Shown: positions 1 through 11,388 of the stretch, one piece after another
Layout: every line of letters starts with the position of its first letter
Position numbering within the stretch: position 1 is the first letter of the stretch
Assembly (NCBI GenBank): GCA_963920765.1
Contig: OY987244.1
Span: forward strand, 21,618,358 to 21,682,357
From: Ulota crispa
Lineage: Eukaryota; Streptophyta; Bryopsida; Orthotrichales; Orthotrichaceae
Direction: 5' to 3'
DNA: 64,000 nt
Translations under genes and position numbers: made by a program
The notes under the pieces: generated by a model
Told to the model about the DNA's origin: nothing
What the model saw: only the letters and a program-made list of their open reading frames with translations
Databases searched by the model: none

Positions 1-715
1 ATTGCCGACGTGTGGTCATGTGGCGTGACGCTGTACGTGATGTTGGTGGGAGCATATCCCTTTGAGGATCCCGAGGATCCTAGAAATTTTCGGAAGACCA
101 TCGGGGTAAGTAACACTAAAGCTGTTTGTCGAGTTTTTTCTGGATATTGTTGCGCTGCTGTCTCCAGTGGTGAAAAAATCACGTCTGAGCTTGCATCTGG
201 TTTCTGTTGCAGCGTATCTTGAGCGTGCAGTACTCCATCCCTGATTACGTGCACATCTCAGTGGAGTGCCGACACTTGCTGTCTCGGATCTTCGTGGCCA
301 ACCCAGCCAAGGTAGAGCATCTCGATTGCGCATTCATCCAAAGTTCGTGGCTAGTCTAAACTAGCTGAATGATTATGCTTGCTCTGTTTTGCATTCATTT
401 AGCAGTTGCACTGACTTCAATGATGTGCACGTGCAGAGGATCAACGTGCAGGAGATTAAGAACCACGAGTGGTTCCTGAAGAATCTTCCCGCAGATCTGG
501 TGGATCTGGCAGACAGGAGTTACGACTTCGAGGACCCCAACCACCCGCCGCAGAGCATCGAAGAGATCATGCGGATCATCGGTGAAGCCAAGGTGCCAGG
601 CGCAGGCGTTCCAGGGAATTACTTCGGCGGCCCGGCGGACGACATGGACCTGGAGAACGACGGGGACGGCGATCCAGACATTGACAGCAGCGGGGAGTTC
701 GTGTGCGCAATGTAA
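1..715 (+). CDS. SnRK2: SnRK2-type serine/threonine protein kinase, C-terminal exons (5' end outside window)
   Basis: Three exons, 1-105, 213-311 and 437-715, join in frame with GT..AG introns (donors at 106 and 312, acceptors ending at 212 and 436). The first codes kinase subdomains IX-X ([20 protein letters not shown] followed by [14 protein letters not shown]). The second continues with [16 protein letters not shown] and ends NPAK. The third gives [18 protein letters not shown], closing the kinase fold, then the SnRK2 box helix ([16 protein letters not shown]) and an acidic tail [20 protein letters not shown] ending VCAM. The acidic Domain II and the E-F-V-C-A-M end are typical of the ABA-responsive OST1-like group, which bind PP2C phosphatases. 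That family role is established knowledge; activity here is inferred. Introns are short (107 and 125 bp). The catalytic HRD and DFG exons lie upstream of the window. A 3' UTR follows; its end is not resolved. Confidence 0.93.
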
Positions 716-3284
716 TGCAGCGAGGGAGGTGGTTACAAAAGCCCGTAGCTTGCTATGATAGTAGGTGTATGTAGATTGAACGGTGCAGTTCATTGGAGTG
801 TGAGACGCGGCATCGGCGTGTTCCCCACTCCAGCTCTGTGGATAATTTTACTGCACCAGGTCTCGAAGACGACGATTCCAGTGACTCAGCATCCCTCCCA
901 CGACGATCGATGAATCAGAGCGCGCTGAAAGCATCTCTGCATGTCGCCGTTGCAAGAGAAGCGCGGATCACAGTGCGTGTACTAGACGTAGCGTAGAAGT
1001 GCGAAACTGGGGTACCGCTTCTCGCCTGCCAGTTCCTCCTCTTCGGCGTAGTAGTCGAGGTATGAGTGGGTGTTTTTTTGGTCTGCCCTCCGAGTATAAC
1101 TCATCGGCCAGGGTGACAAACAGCGCCATCACTCTGAGCCGGTTCCCTCGTTGTTTTTATTGTTCTTTTGTACACCATCATGTTTTTCCACGGACACCGC
1201 AGTGGGTTTCGTTGGGTTTAGCTTTCCTGCACTGCATGGGCTGAAGTCTGTAGCTTGACCGGTAGCATGCAAGCAAGCTAGATAGAGTTTATTACGGATA
1301 TGGCAGTACTTTGGAGGAAGGATTGGTGGAGGAAAAGCGGACGTGACAGTTGTAGCCTGTTATAGTGGGATCATTGATTCTTTTGTAATATTCGTGGGAG
1401 GAGTTCCAACCTGTAAAGTATTGTTGCAAGGGTTTTATTTTGGAACTTCAGTCTTTTCCGGATCTGGGAGTGGCATTTGAATGAGTATTTTCGACTGCTG
1501 CAAATAGTGTTTGTTTGGACTGGGGACTCTATGAATGCCCGTGTAGCACGGGTTTTTGTAGGCTTTTAAAAGCCAAAAAGCTACGAATTTTTTTTCAAAG
1601 CTTCAGGCCTGTACAAAAAAACGAAGAAAAAATAGTGTAATGGTGCTAAATGTTGCTCTAACGTTCCAAATCTAGATGCTTGTCATGCATTCAAAAAAAG
1701 AATGTTTTGTTGTTTGTAAGTAGTCAATTTGAAACCCGCAAAGAAAACAATAGTGATAGGCAAGGCATTTTTATCTCCGGAACTGGAGAATGAGAACGCA
1801 GTTTTGTCCCGCCGCTAGTAATTGTTGGAGCTTGCGTTCTGTTTCACGCTTGAAACTTCTCACAGCTTTGTTCTTCTCCTCCGGAGGTGAAAAGAAGAGT
1901 GGAGAATGAGTTAGTGTATAAATTTCTTGTCATGATATGCTCATTTTCCCTGCTCATGAATTGTCTTTCATCCAAGTTCTTTATGTTACTCCAATCATTG
2001 TCTGTGCTACCTTTCTCTAAGTAAATCATGATCCATTCTCCACTCTCAATTTTTCATCACACACAAATGGGTGTCACAACATCTTCACAAAGAATGAGCT
2101 CCTATTGGCTTCTACTTTCACTTAGCCAATTCTCAATCTCCATTCTTTTTTCATTCTCCAAAGTGCCGAGACTACCCCTAATGTGATCTTCATGCCATGT
2201 GGAGCCATTTTTTGAATATCAAGCTGCCCTTAATTTCTTTGAGATAATGCTTTTTTCATGATAAATTTTTGGTTTTTGTAACCCATGTTTTCAAAGAATT
2301 CATTCTTGCAAAATAATAGTTTTTGACATTGTCAGGAACTAACAAATATAAATCAAATGGTTATGGGTAATTAAATGATAGTTATGGGTGACAAAGTGGT
2401 GGTTGTGGGTGACTGGCATGACGGTTTTGAGTACCCATCTCACCAAGCCTTGTTTTTAGCATCTCTTACACTTGATTCCTACAATTTCAATGATTTTGGA
2501 CCTTGAAAAATCTTTGTGAACAAATGCTTGCAATTGGAACCTTGAAATTGATGCCAATATTTTTGGTTTCCACTTCCTAACTTATAGTATTTTTTCCAAA
2601 GTTAGTCAATTGTTTCACCTCCTCCAAAACCCTTATTTCCACGCTTATCGGTGCGCCTACCTTACTTGTAGCCTAATTTTGCACTTAAAATAATCTCGTG
2701 TTCTGTAGGTATGGGAATCGTGTGTGCGGCGTTGTGTCTAGATAATGCTTGTAGAGATATGCCTTGTTTGTTTTATTTGCAAGTGGATGGTTCTGGCCCT
2801 TTTTGACGGCGTGTTTGTTCGAAATGATTGGCTCCAATTTGTTGCTGCTTGAACATAAAAAGGACTACTTTCATTTGCCTGCTGATAGAAGACAAAAGCA
2901 TGCGGTCCAGTTTAAGAGCCAATAGGATTGTTTGTATCCACAAATTGAGCCTTGGATGTGGTACCTTGGGCCCCACATGTTATTCGCATGGCACCCAATC
3001 CTCCTTGATTGTGAAAGAATGCTTTATCCAATATTCCAATTGGTGACTGATTGATTGACTATTTATAGGACACATTAGGTGGTAAGTGTGGGAGCAAGGA
3101 TATTTTTTTATTCTCACTAGTAGAGTAACACACCCAACAATGCAAGCAAGTAAGGAAAAAGTGGATAGAATCAACAATGTGTACGTTCATCCAAAGCGTT
3201 TATCAACTTAGTGACATTCATCCAAATTTTGGCAACCTTGGTGCTTATTAGGGAGGATTTTGGCAATTTCATTGATTTTGTCTT
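716..3284. other. 3' UTR of the kinase gene and AT-rich intergenic DNA
   Basis: The first few hundred bases after the SnRK2 stop are of mixed composition and probably hold its 3' UTR. No canonical AATAAA is obvious close to the stop. From about 1500 on the sequence becomes AT-rich, with no ORF showing recognisable protein similarity. A weak inverted repeat at about 1770-2172 is listed separately. No RNA gene seen. Confidence 0.6.
1770..2172. mobile_element. possible old foldback (MITE-like) element
   Basis: The left part reads TCTCCGGAACTGGAGAATGA and the reverse complement of the right part reads TCTCGGCACTTTGGAGAATG, so the two edges pair imperfectly with GGAGAATGA as the core. GGAGAATGAGTT recurs inside at about 1901. 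No clear target duplication was found. It may be a degraded MITE or a chance inverted repeat. Confidence 0.25.
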
Positions 3285-3939
3285 TTAATCCCTAAAGGAT
3301 CCTAAGGACAAAATGTGTCCTTGACCAATTTTTGAAGTTAAATAAAACCTTACCAAATTATTATTTTTAATGGTTTATATTTTTGAAAATTTGTTTTTTG
3401 AATTTAGTTTTAGCTTCAAAAATTTGATTTTGCAAATTATTGAATATGATTTTTCTATTCAAGATTTTGTGCGCAGGTGTTCATTGCAATCTTGACTTTA
3501 TGTAGTGTCGAGGGCTCTTGGGAATGAGCCTCAAATACACTAAATTTTTGAGAAAAATTCACATTAGAAATTCATTTAAAAAAATTGTAAAGTAGATTTT
3601 AAGAAGCCATAAATTGATTGGGGTTATGCATGTTAAGCCCTTTAACCTCGTATTGTTTTGGTGACGAAGTTTTTAAATTTGACATGTGAAAAGAAGATTG
3701 AAAGACTTCAAATCACTTTCATAGTTTTAACACCCTCATGATCAAACATTATAATCTTTCAATCCATAAGAGATATTGTTGTGTTTTCTTTTCTAACTTG
3801 ATCTCTAACATGTCTAATTTGATTTAATACGGTTACAATTCAAAAAGAATTGATACAAAGTATCAAAATGTTGGCTTTTTGTTCAAACGAGAGCAAATTT
3901 GTAGAAGCTCAGGAAATTCCAAGGTCCTTCAGGGGTTAA
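3285..3939. mobile_element. candidate TTAA-flanked non-autonomous DNA element (piggyBac-like ends), copy 1
   Basis: It begins TTAATCCCTAAAGGATCCTA. The reverse complement of its right end is TTAACCCCTGAAGGACCTTG, giving an imperfect terminal inverted repeat of about 15-20 bp directly inside a TTAA on each side. The interior (about 650 bp) is AT-rich and non-coding. Three similar structures lie within the next 5 kb, which supports a family. TTAA duplications with CCC-starting ends are the signature of piggyBac-type elements, but no transposase is present and the pairing of ends is inferred. Confidence 0.35.
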
Positions 3940-5945
3940 TTTCTGTGTTATGGAACCTCTGTCAAGTTTTGACAAGATGTGGCAAAAATCTTACAAGAAA
4001 AAGAATCTTGCGTGGAGGAACAAGAATCTTGAAGGTCTATCAAAAATATAATTAAACCTTTAGCAAGTCAACCTTGACAAGTACGTATGTAGATGCTCAA
4101 AATTCTAAGATTTTGTACTCAAGGTTTATATTTACATTTTATTGAGGGTTGCTCCAATTGTTCTGGACAATGAAATGGTTGCTTATGTGGTAAATATTAG
4201 GATATGAACAATACTTTGACTAGTTTTAAATTAAAGGTGGGCCAGTAATCCAATAGATCATGAATTGGGCAAAGATCCTACTACAGTATATAGAACAGCT
4301 TTTGATTTATGAGAACAAAGATTAGGATAAATTTACCATTTAGAAATAACTTATATCTTCAAAGTCTTCAGATTTTTTTAATATTACAAAACTCGGTCAA
4401 ATCTAAAAATTGATTATGCCTTGTGAGTAAGCCATTGTTACAAGGTGGTAATACATTTAATATGTGAACGTCATTGGATAGGTGTTGAGAGATCTCATGT
4501 TATATCTTGCAAGTGACTTGTGTGTATGACTTCTTAAAAGCTGGAGCCTATGACCATGCAATAAAATTCCTTGTTTGTAATAAAAAAAAGAAACACAATA
4601 AAATTTATAGTTGAAATTTGAAATCACGGTGAGATTTTGAGGACAAATTTAAAAAAAGTTGTATTTAAAATCAAACATTGTTGAAGTAATTTGATTTGTT
4701 TTTGTTACAAGGAGGCCATATTATAGTATAGAACTTCATAGAGCAATCCAAATTTTTGTTTCATTTTATAATTGCAAACGTAATTTTGTGTCTCAACTTC
4801 AAATTGTACTCAATTTTTTGTTTTGGGAATGTATCAATCTTTAAAAGGAGTAGAAACTTGACTTCAAATGCTGCTGAAAAGCAAAAAAGAATCATTTTGA
4901 ATGTCAACATCAAATCTTGCTACAAAATATCAATGTTGCTAAAATATTCTTTACAAGTATTCTATTTTTTTGTATAATATTTTTGTATAGAATCCAAAAA
5001 CACCAGATGTGAATTGAATTTTTCTCAATAATGTAGATATACCATTGATAAACTTGTACAAAAATCTTGGACAAATAATTGATATTCATCATCCCATTTA
5101 CTAATCAAAAATCATTTGTAAGCCTTTTAACTTTGGCCACCTTTGAGAGTTAAAAGCTTCTGAGTAAGACTCCAATTAAAACGTGGCACGTTTTACATAT
5201 CATAATACTTTGAAGCTTTTCATCACAATTATGCAAACCCACTTTTTCATTGTTTACTCTCTCCTTACAATGAAGGTTTGGAACTGATTGATAAAACCTT
5301 GGGTTGCCGATCTAGATAGAGACTTTGCTAATTTTATAAAGTGTTGTGAACCCTTGTCAACTAACTGTAATAAAGCACTTAGTTTAACTAGAGCATTTAT
5401 ATTTAGTGTTGTTTTACTCTTGTATATACTATATGTTATTGTGTGATGACAAAATACAAGTGCATTGAGTAATTTATATCGAATATTTTACCATATATTC
5501 CAATTCTTCCAAATAATGTTGTGCAATTTTTTGCATAGAATTGACAAACCTACTTTGTAAACTTTTAAAGATTCAAACAACTCCTATTAAACAGATATGT
5601 TAAAATGTTCTTGCATGAAATAATTAGGATAAATTCTAAACATCATCCTCTACAGTTAAAACTTTGTTTTGGATCTAATAAATTTTCCTAGTTCACCTCT
5701 AAAGTTTGGTGAACCAACTTTTTACTAGTTAACAAATCTATAAAAAAAATGACACAATCAAAATGAGCATGTTAAAAATCTATTTGGTAAGGAAAAACCA
5801 AGGGTCAAACATCACAATTTTTTTGAAAAATTGCTTTACTCAAACATTTGGTTTTCACATTCACAATTAAAATCAATTAAAATCAAGTACTCTGTAATTC
5901 CATAATATCATGACAAATTCAAATTACTATATGATGCCACACAGT

Positions 5946-6177
5946 TTAACCCGTGAAGGGCCCTTGGGCTCTTGAGCTACGGTACCAAATACAGTTGCAA
6001 CCAATATTCTGGAGTTTGAATCAGTTGGAAATTAAGTATTATAAACATACATATTGAAGAGTTGAATAATGGTGGGTGCATAAAATAATTTAGAAAGCCC
6101 TCAAAGCAGCTCAAATACATTTGTATATATGGCCATACATATAGCCACAAAGGACTTTCGTGACGTTCAAGGGTTAA
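5946..6177. mobile_element. candidate TTAA-flanked element, copy 2
   Basis: Left end TTAACCCGTGAAGGGCCC; reverse complement of the right end TTAACCCTTGAACGTCACG. About 13 of the first 14 bases after and including TTAA agree. It is 232 bp long and non-coding, with the same end motif as copies at 3285, 6677 and 8451. Confidence 0.33.
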
Positions 6178-6676
6178 CATGACATAGATTTTCAAAGTAT
6201 GAACTTGAATAATGTCTTGTGTTCTCCATTAAGACAAATATACAATATGAAGACTATAATGCTCCTACATCAACTTCCAAATTCAATTTTTAAGGTAAAT
6301 TTCACAACACTTACATTTTTTGACATGTGAAAATGCAAAGTTGTTCGTCCTAACCTCATAAATGAGGTGTCAAAGTCATTAAGTTCAACATGAGTTTTAG
6401 TGTGCTTTGGGTTACCATCATAGTACACCCATTTATGGTGAGGTTAAATGACCTTATTATCACATAGGGACTCGAAGATTTGTTGGTTGTTTACAAGGTC
6501 TACTTCTTAACATCATCATCACCAACGAAATTTGCCATCTACCTCCATGATGCATAGATAGTTGAAAAACCCTCCATAGCATGTCGATCTTTCAAGTCAA
6601 AGTTACATAACTCTTCTTTTTATTGTTTTGGTGTATTGGATTTAGCCAGTTTTCACTTTCGATGTAGATATCTCCT

Positions 6677-7607
6677 TTAACCCGTAAAGGCCCAAGCCCT
6701 TTTTTTGAAAGTCACTAAAAATTGCCACTTTTGGGGGAATGAGTAGAATGGTAGGAAAAAAAGGTTTTTTGAAAATTCAACTAGAGGATCTTGCCCTAGA
6801 CTATGGGAGGTATTTTTGAGAAGAAAAATCAACCCATTCTAGATGTAGAGGAGTGAGATATTTCTTGCTGCCCAAAAATTTGAGAAGCCTTTGACCGCTC
6901 CTATATCAAAAAAATTGCTCTACACAAAGTTGAGGTTTATTTTTTCTATATAGAAGACCAAGTTAGGTAAGTGTGGGAGAATTTTCAAATGAATTGGAGG
7001 TGTGAATCATACTTTGTAAATTCTTGCAATGCCATAAGGTCATGAAATTTGCATATACACTAGGCAAAATTGGAGGATTTATGTAAAATTTAGACATTTG
7101 AGTTACTTTGATCCAAATGATGAAACCCAAGGAATCTTAGGCTAAGACAAGTTGGGAAAAAAAGAAGTAAAATAGCAAATACACAAAGAGCTCAAAAATA
7201 TAAAGCACCAAAATTTACAAGGGGTAAAAGGAATGCCAAGGTTTGGGAGTCCCATACCTACTTGCAAACTAAAACTTCTCACTCATCAATCAAAATTGAA
7301 TGATTCAAAGCTTTCCACATATATATAAATCAAAAGAATCTGTTTTAGATTTTTATTTTAAAAATACAATATTTGAAGAGGTTTTTTGGGCTGCCTAGAT
7401 TGCCCACGTTCCCTTGATTTTCAAAAATTCATGCATAACTTCCTCAATAAATGTTATAATGAAGAAAAAAACTACATGCCCGCGTAGGACTTGGAATTCC
7501 CCACCTTCAATAAAAGTTTCAAAAAGTCACCTAAACTAGTTTAACTATAGGTACATGCCCAAAATCCATTTGTCCCCCAAAGGGACAGTTGGGCCTTTAG
7601 GGGTTAA
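6677..7607. mobile_element. candidate TTAA-flanked element, copy 3 (best ends)
   Basis: Left end TTAACCCGTAAAGGCCCAAG; reverse complement of the right end TTAACCCCTAAAGGCCCAAC. Only one internal base differs over the first 19 positions, so the terminal inverted repeat is CCCSTAAAGGCCCAA next to TTAA on both sides. The 931-bp interior has no recognisable coding sequence. This is the strongest member of the group. Confidence 0.45.
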
Positions 7608-7965
7608 GGGGCAAAGTTGCAGCTCATAGGGTCCCAATTGGCAACTCTAAACCACCCTTGAAACTACTTGGATGTGTTCCTTTACGTGTGCTTAACAATC
7701 CCAATCCCAAACCTCCCAAACTAACTCCTAAGTTAACATGTGATAGGATTTGCTTGTGCAAGTGGCATTCACTGCTCCATCTTGGATTCACAGTGAGTGG
7801 TGAACACCTCAAAAATAGGAGTTGACTTTGCGGATTGCTTAGGTATGGGGAAGGTTACTTTAGCAAAAGAATGGGGAGCTCAACTCTAGATGTTGATTGT
7901 GCACCAAACTAAATATTTCTTCTTAAATTCTACTAGTACTTATATAATTAGTAAGTCTCATAATA

Positions 7966-8290
7966 GGGGGCTTCAAACATCAACATTTGTAAGTGACTCA
8001 CGTTGCAATTCACCTTTGTGAATTCACTAGTGAACCGCGAGGTGACTCACCTCTGGACTTCACTTCTAACGTGATACACATGAGGAGTGAACTTCAAAAA
8101 CTCACTTTTGTGGCTTTGTAGGGCTTATTCACCTGCGTACTCAAACCCCAAAACTTCTTTTGCAAAAACTCCCGCAAACTCATGGGTGTCTCAAACTTTG
8201 CGCGTGCGAGGGAACAAAAACAATTCACTAGTGAGCGGAGATCCTATGAGGTGAGAAGTTCAAAGGCCAAATTTTATGTTTGAAACCCCC
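7966..8290. mobile_element. foldback MITE with GGGGG ends
   Basis: The left end GGGGGCTTCAAACATCAACA pairs with the right end, whose reverse complement is GGGGGTTTCAAACATAAAAT. Both sides are flanked by TAATA (7961-7965 and 8291-8295), a likely target duplication. Internal segments also pair (for example TTCACTAGTGA motifs near both arms). At 325 bp it resembles Tourist/PIF-like MITEs in its G-run ends, though the apparent duplication is 5 rather than 3 bp. Confidence 0.55.
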
Positions 8291-8450
8291 TAATAAATGA
8301 TGGCACATTATTCATTTAGGGGCCATGCAACATGTCTCACATCCCAAGTCCCACAAAAATCCAAGAGTTTGATTGGTCAAGACCAAAAATATAGTGATTT
8401 AACAATTCACAATATGTCCCAAGTAACATATTTTAATTCACTACATTTTG

Positions 8451-8529
8451 TTAACCCATTAACGCCCAATCAACTAGAATATGGTTGATTTCTTGTGTAT
8501 TTCCGGACCTCCGAGCGTCAATGGGTTAA
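8451..8529. mobile_element. candidate very short TTAA-flanked element, copy 4
   Basis: TTAACCCATTAACGCCCAAT on the left and, as reverse complement, TTAACCCATTGACGCTCGGA on the right: 14 of the first 15 positions agree. The whole unit is only 79 bp and could be a solo hairpin left from a larger element. Confidence 0.35.
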
Positions 8530-9716
8530 TATGGTAGCACTTTTTAGAAATTTTGATACCTAAAAGCATTTTTTAGAAACTTTGGTGCCAAGAAGGTGAG
8601 ACTTTGCTCAAGGTTCGAGTCAACTATTTTGCCCCATGCACATTTGAGCCAAATAAGTAATCTTCAAACAAGAAAATTGCAAGGTACAAAATCCAAACGA
8701 ACTATTAGAGTTACTTTTTCAATATTCTTCTAATTAATTAACTAGTGGTTGACACTTGCTACACTACGCATTCACCATTAAAATTGTTGTGAAATTCAAA
8801 ATTGCTTCAATGGAACAAACATTTCAAATCATTTGATAATAGCAATAGAAAAGTGAAATCATGAAAGTCCAAAGCTCCTAAAGATCACAAAATTTTGAAA
8901 AGCAATGAAATGTGAAGCAAAAGGAAGAGAAACATTAAAACTGTGACGTCTTTATTATCAATCTGTGCACCCTCTCTAATATCACCTCATCTTCAACTGC
9001 TATCTCCTCATTTTCACTGTGATTTTAGTAGTATGATTAGTGTGCCCCAAATTATGTTTCAACTATTCACAAATTGCATAAAAGATCATAAACGACCAAG
9101 GGTTTGCAATGCTAAGCCAGAATCACATGCATCCAACAAGCAAAAACCCACCAGTAACGGCCCAGCCCATTCGGCAGGTCTCTGATTAGGGTTTGCTACT
9201 GCTCTCGACAAGCCTTCGCAACACTGCTAATTCAATTCAAACAGAAGTCCTCCAGTTCATACATAGCTCGCTTCAAAACAAGGTCACTCGTGCAACAACT
9301 TTCAAGAAAAAGAGAAGGAAAAATAAAGAAACAACAAAGGAAAAATAAAGTAAGAAGAAATCATCACTGGAGGTAGAAACAGCTCAACACTTTGGATCGT
9401 GCAGAAAAATCATCCCAAAACACAATACCTTTGCAAGAAACAAAGAATTAAAAGCCAACCAACACAACTATGGAGGTCCGGCACTAGAGATTTACGAGTC
9501 CGGAATACACAAGGGCGTCCAGCCAAACCCCAAAGTGCAGGAATCCTGTCCGGTATCCCGAAAATGTTCAACCACAGCAGAAACCCTAATCAGCTACGAT
9601 GATCTTGACCTGAGAAAGGGGCCTGTACCACGATCCCCGCCTGTCTCTGATGCAAAACATGAAGAAATCATGGCCATCGCAGAAGTGCGGAACCCGATGC
9701 CACCACCACGGCCCTG
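8530..9716. other. intergenic DNA and probable 3' region of the QCR10-like gene
   Basis: AT-rich up to about 9100, then of mixed composition to 9716. The last few hundred bases lie downstream of the minus-strand QCR10-like CDS and may include its 3' UTR. No recognisable protein-coding exon, RNA gene or repeat was seen. Confidence 0.5.
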
Positions 9717-9908
9717 TCACTTATCCTCTTCTTCCTTGGGAGGGGCGGAGAGCTGCGCCTTAATCCAATCGAACGGCTGCACCAGCCAGAGAGCGCCGCA
9801 GGCAGCCGTGGTGCCCCAGAGGGCGACGGAGCTGACGTCGGAGGTGGAAGGGCGCATGGCCTTGGGGATGAACTTGAGCAGCGACAGCCCATGCTTCGGT
9901 TGCGCCAT
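9717..9908 (-). CDS. QCR10: cytochrome bc1 complex 6.7 kDa subunit, QCR10-like
   Basis: A 63-residue protein. Residues ~27-43 form one hydrophobic segment (SVALWGTTAACGALWLV), followed by the conserved-looking QPFDWIK and a charged end (PPKEEEDK). This layout, a short basic N-terminus, a Gly/Ala-rich single membrane helix, then V-Q-P-[FW]-x-W-[IL]-K, matches the plant ubiquinol-cytochrome c reductase 6.7 kDa subunit (QCR10), a small peripheral membrane subunit of mitochondrial complex III. The ATG at 9908 was chosen because family members begin a few residues before the basic segment; the upstream in-frame extension starts with a non-ATG codon. The minus-strand leader is GC-richer than its surroundings, as expected for a transcribed region. 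A foldback element lies 294 bp upstream of the ATG. Family assignment is by recall of the motif, not by a search. Confidence 0.72.
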   Translation of the reverse strand: MAQPKHGLSLLKFIPKAMRPSTSDVSSVALWGTTAACGALWLVQPFDWIKAQLSAPPKEEEDK

Positions 9909-10201
9909 GATGCCGGATCGGACGGGCGCCCCTGCCACCACTCTCTACCAAACCGTAACTCCACAACTGCAATCGATTTCGCTCTGAAATCACGACGACG
10001 ATGACGACGAGATGCACGCGATTGCGCTCCACCGACCGGCTGCCGATGAAATCTTTCCGAATTCCAAATTCCGAGTTCCGAAGTCCGATCGGCACCACGC
10101 TGCTGCGGTCGGTCAGTCTATCTCGGTTGTCCACGTCAGCGTCGAAAGGACCCAGGTGGCAATAAGAATGTGCTGAGCTGGACCGCGGTGGCTATCGAAA
10201 T
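9909..10201 (-). promoter_or_regulatory. 5' leader / proximal promoter of the QCR10-like gene
   Basis: Between the start codon and the foldback element at 10202 the composition is clearly GC-richer (CGACGACGATGACGACGAG and similar) than the AT-rich flanks. No TATA box could be assigned with confidence. The upstream boundary coincides with the transposon insertion. Confidence 0.4.
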
Positions 10202-10523
10202 GGAAAATTTCATGGATACCCCTGAAGTTTGCAACATTTTCATAGATAAGCTTACCCCTGCTTTTTCAGAAATATCACACATACCCTTGGACCAAAAAAA
10301 ATTCAGGCGTTTGTTCTATTGTGTATGTCACTTCCCTTCTTCTTTTGTGTGCATAATATTTCTTTCTTGTTATGTGTGCACATAAAAGAAGAAGGGAAGT
10401 GACATACTCAACAAAACAAACCCTTGAATTTTTTTGGTCCAAGGGTAATTGTGATAGTTCTGAAAAAAGCAGGGGTATCTATGAAAACATTGCAAACTTC
10501 AAGGGTATCCATGAAATTTTCCC
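10202..10523. mobile_element. Mutator-like foldback MITE, family A, copy 1
   Basis: Two ~150-bp arms pair almost completely: GGAAAATTTCATGGATACCC on the left and its complement GGGTATCCATGAAATTTTCC on the right, around a short centre near 10365. It is flanked by TATCGAAAT and TATCAAAAT, a 9-bp target duplication with one change. Nine-bp duplications are typical of Mutator-like elements. Homologous copies occur at 45846, 47158 and 63296. Confidence 0.85.
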
Positions 10524-11365
10524 TATCAAAATCCCATATGTGGCCAAATTTGAGTACAAAAGAAAGCACTTTGACTAATGCTTATACATGTAGTTTGTCT
10601 AAATTTGGCTAAAGAAGAAGCTGTAAACTTGATTGACCTCTATGGTTTAAAATAGAGCTTGTGATTTAAGAAGTTTTGTTGCAGTTGATTATAAAGAAAG
10701 AAAAAAATTAGCCAATAGCACATGGTTATAGAGTTGTTGACAACACCAAGTGACATTAGCATATTTAAGATTTCAATTACAACAAGGCAGTCATATTCTT
10801 TCACTTTTCCCTACTCACATGGAAGGGTGTAGCAAAACTATTGTTTACTAACTTGAGAATCAACTACCAATTTTGCTAAACATCTTGGAAATTTGCCAAC
10901 TTTGCAAGCACATTGAGGGTGCTCTAATTCGTAATTCTTGTTAGTGTTTAGGGGAAAATTTCATGCTCCTTTAGTAATTTTCCTTTGCTCATAGGTATAT
11001 AAAAAGATTTTGGAGGGAAGAAAATATTTGAAAATAAATTTCTTATTTTTTAAATCCAAAGCTAAACTTTTACCATCTCATTACCTTTAAACTAAAACTT
11101 GCGCTAGTTTAAATCCTTTGAAGTTGTAAAATTGGCAATTCAAGAATGTCAAATACTCATTTTCATTGCGTCTTTGGCAAAAACTAAACATGTTATAGCC
11201 CTTGACCGTATGAAGGTTGAAATTCCTTCCAAGTTACTGAAGATAGGATGAAATTTGATGGTGACAAGCCTGTACTACACTAAATAAATAAAAGTTGGAT
11301 TCAGGGCACAAAATTATCATCAAGTAAGTCCATTAATACTAGCTCAATTTCACAACATTCCATAA
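10524..11365. other. AT-rich intergenic spacer
   Basis: No ORF, repeat or RNA feature could be recognised between the foldback element and the CACTA element. The last three bases, TAA (11363-11365), are the left target-site duplication of the CACTA transposon. Confidence 0.6.
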
Positions 11366-11388
11366 CACTATAAGAAACCTGCGTTTTT
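11366..11388 (+). repeat. CACTA left terminal inverted repeat
   Basis: The 23-bp end starts CACTATAAGAAACCTGCG; it pairs with 41197-41219 with one T/C difference and is preceded by TAA. Confidence 0.93.
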
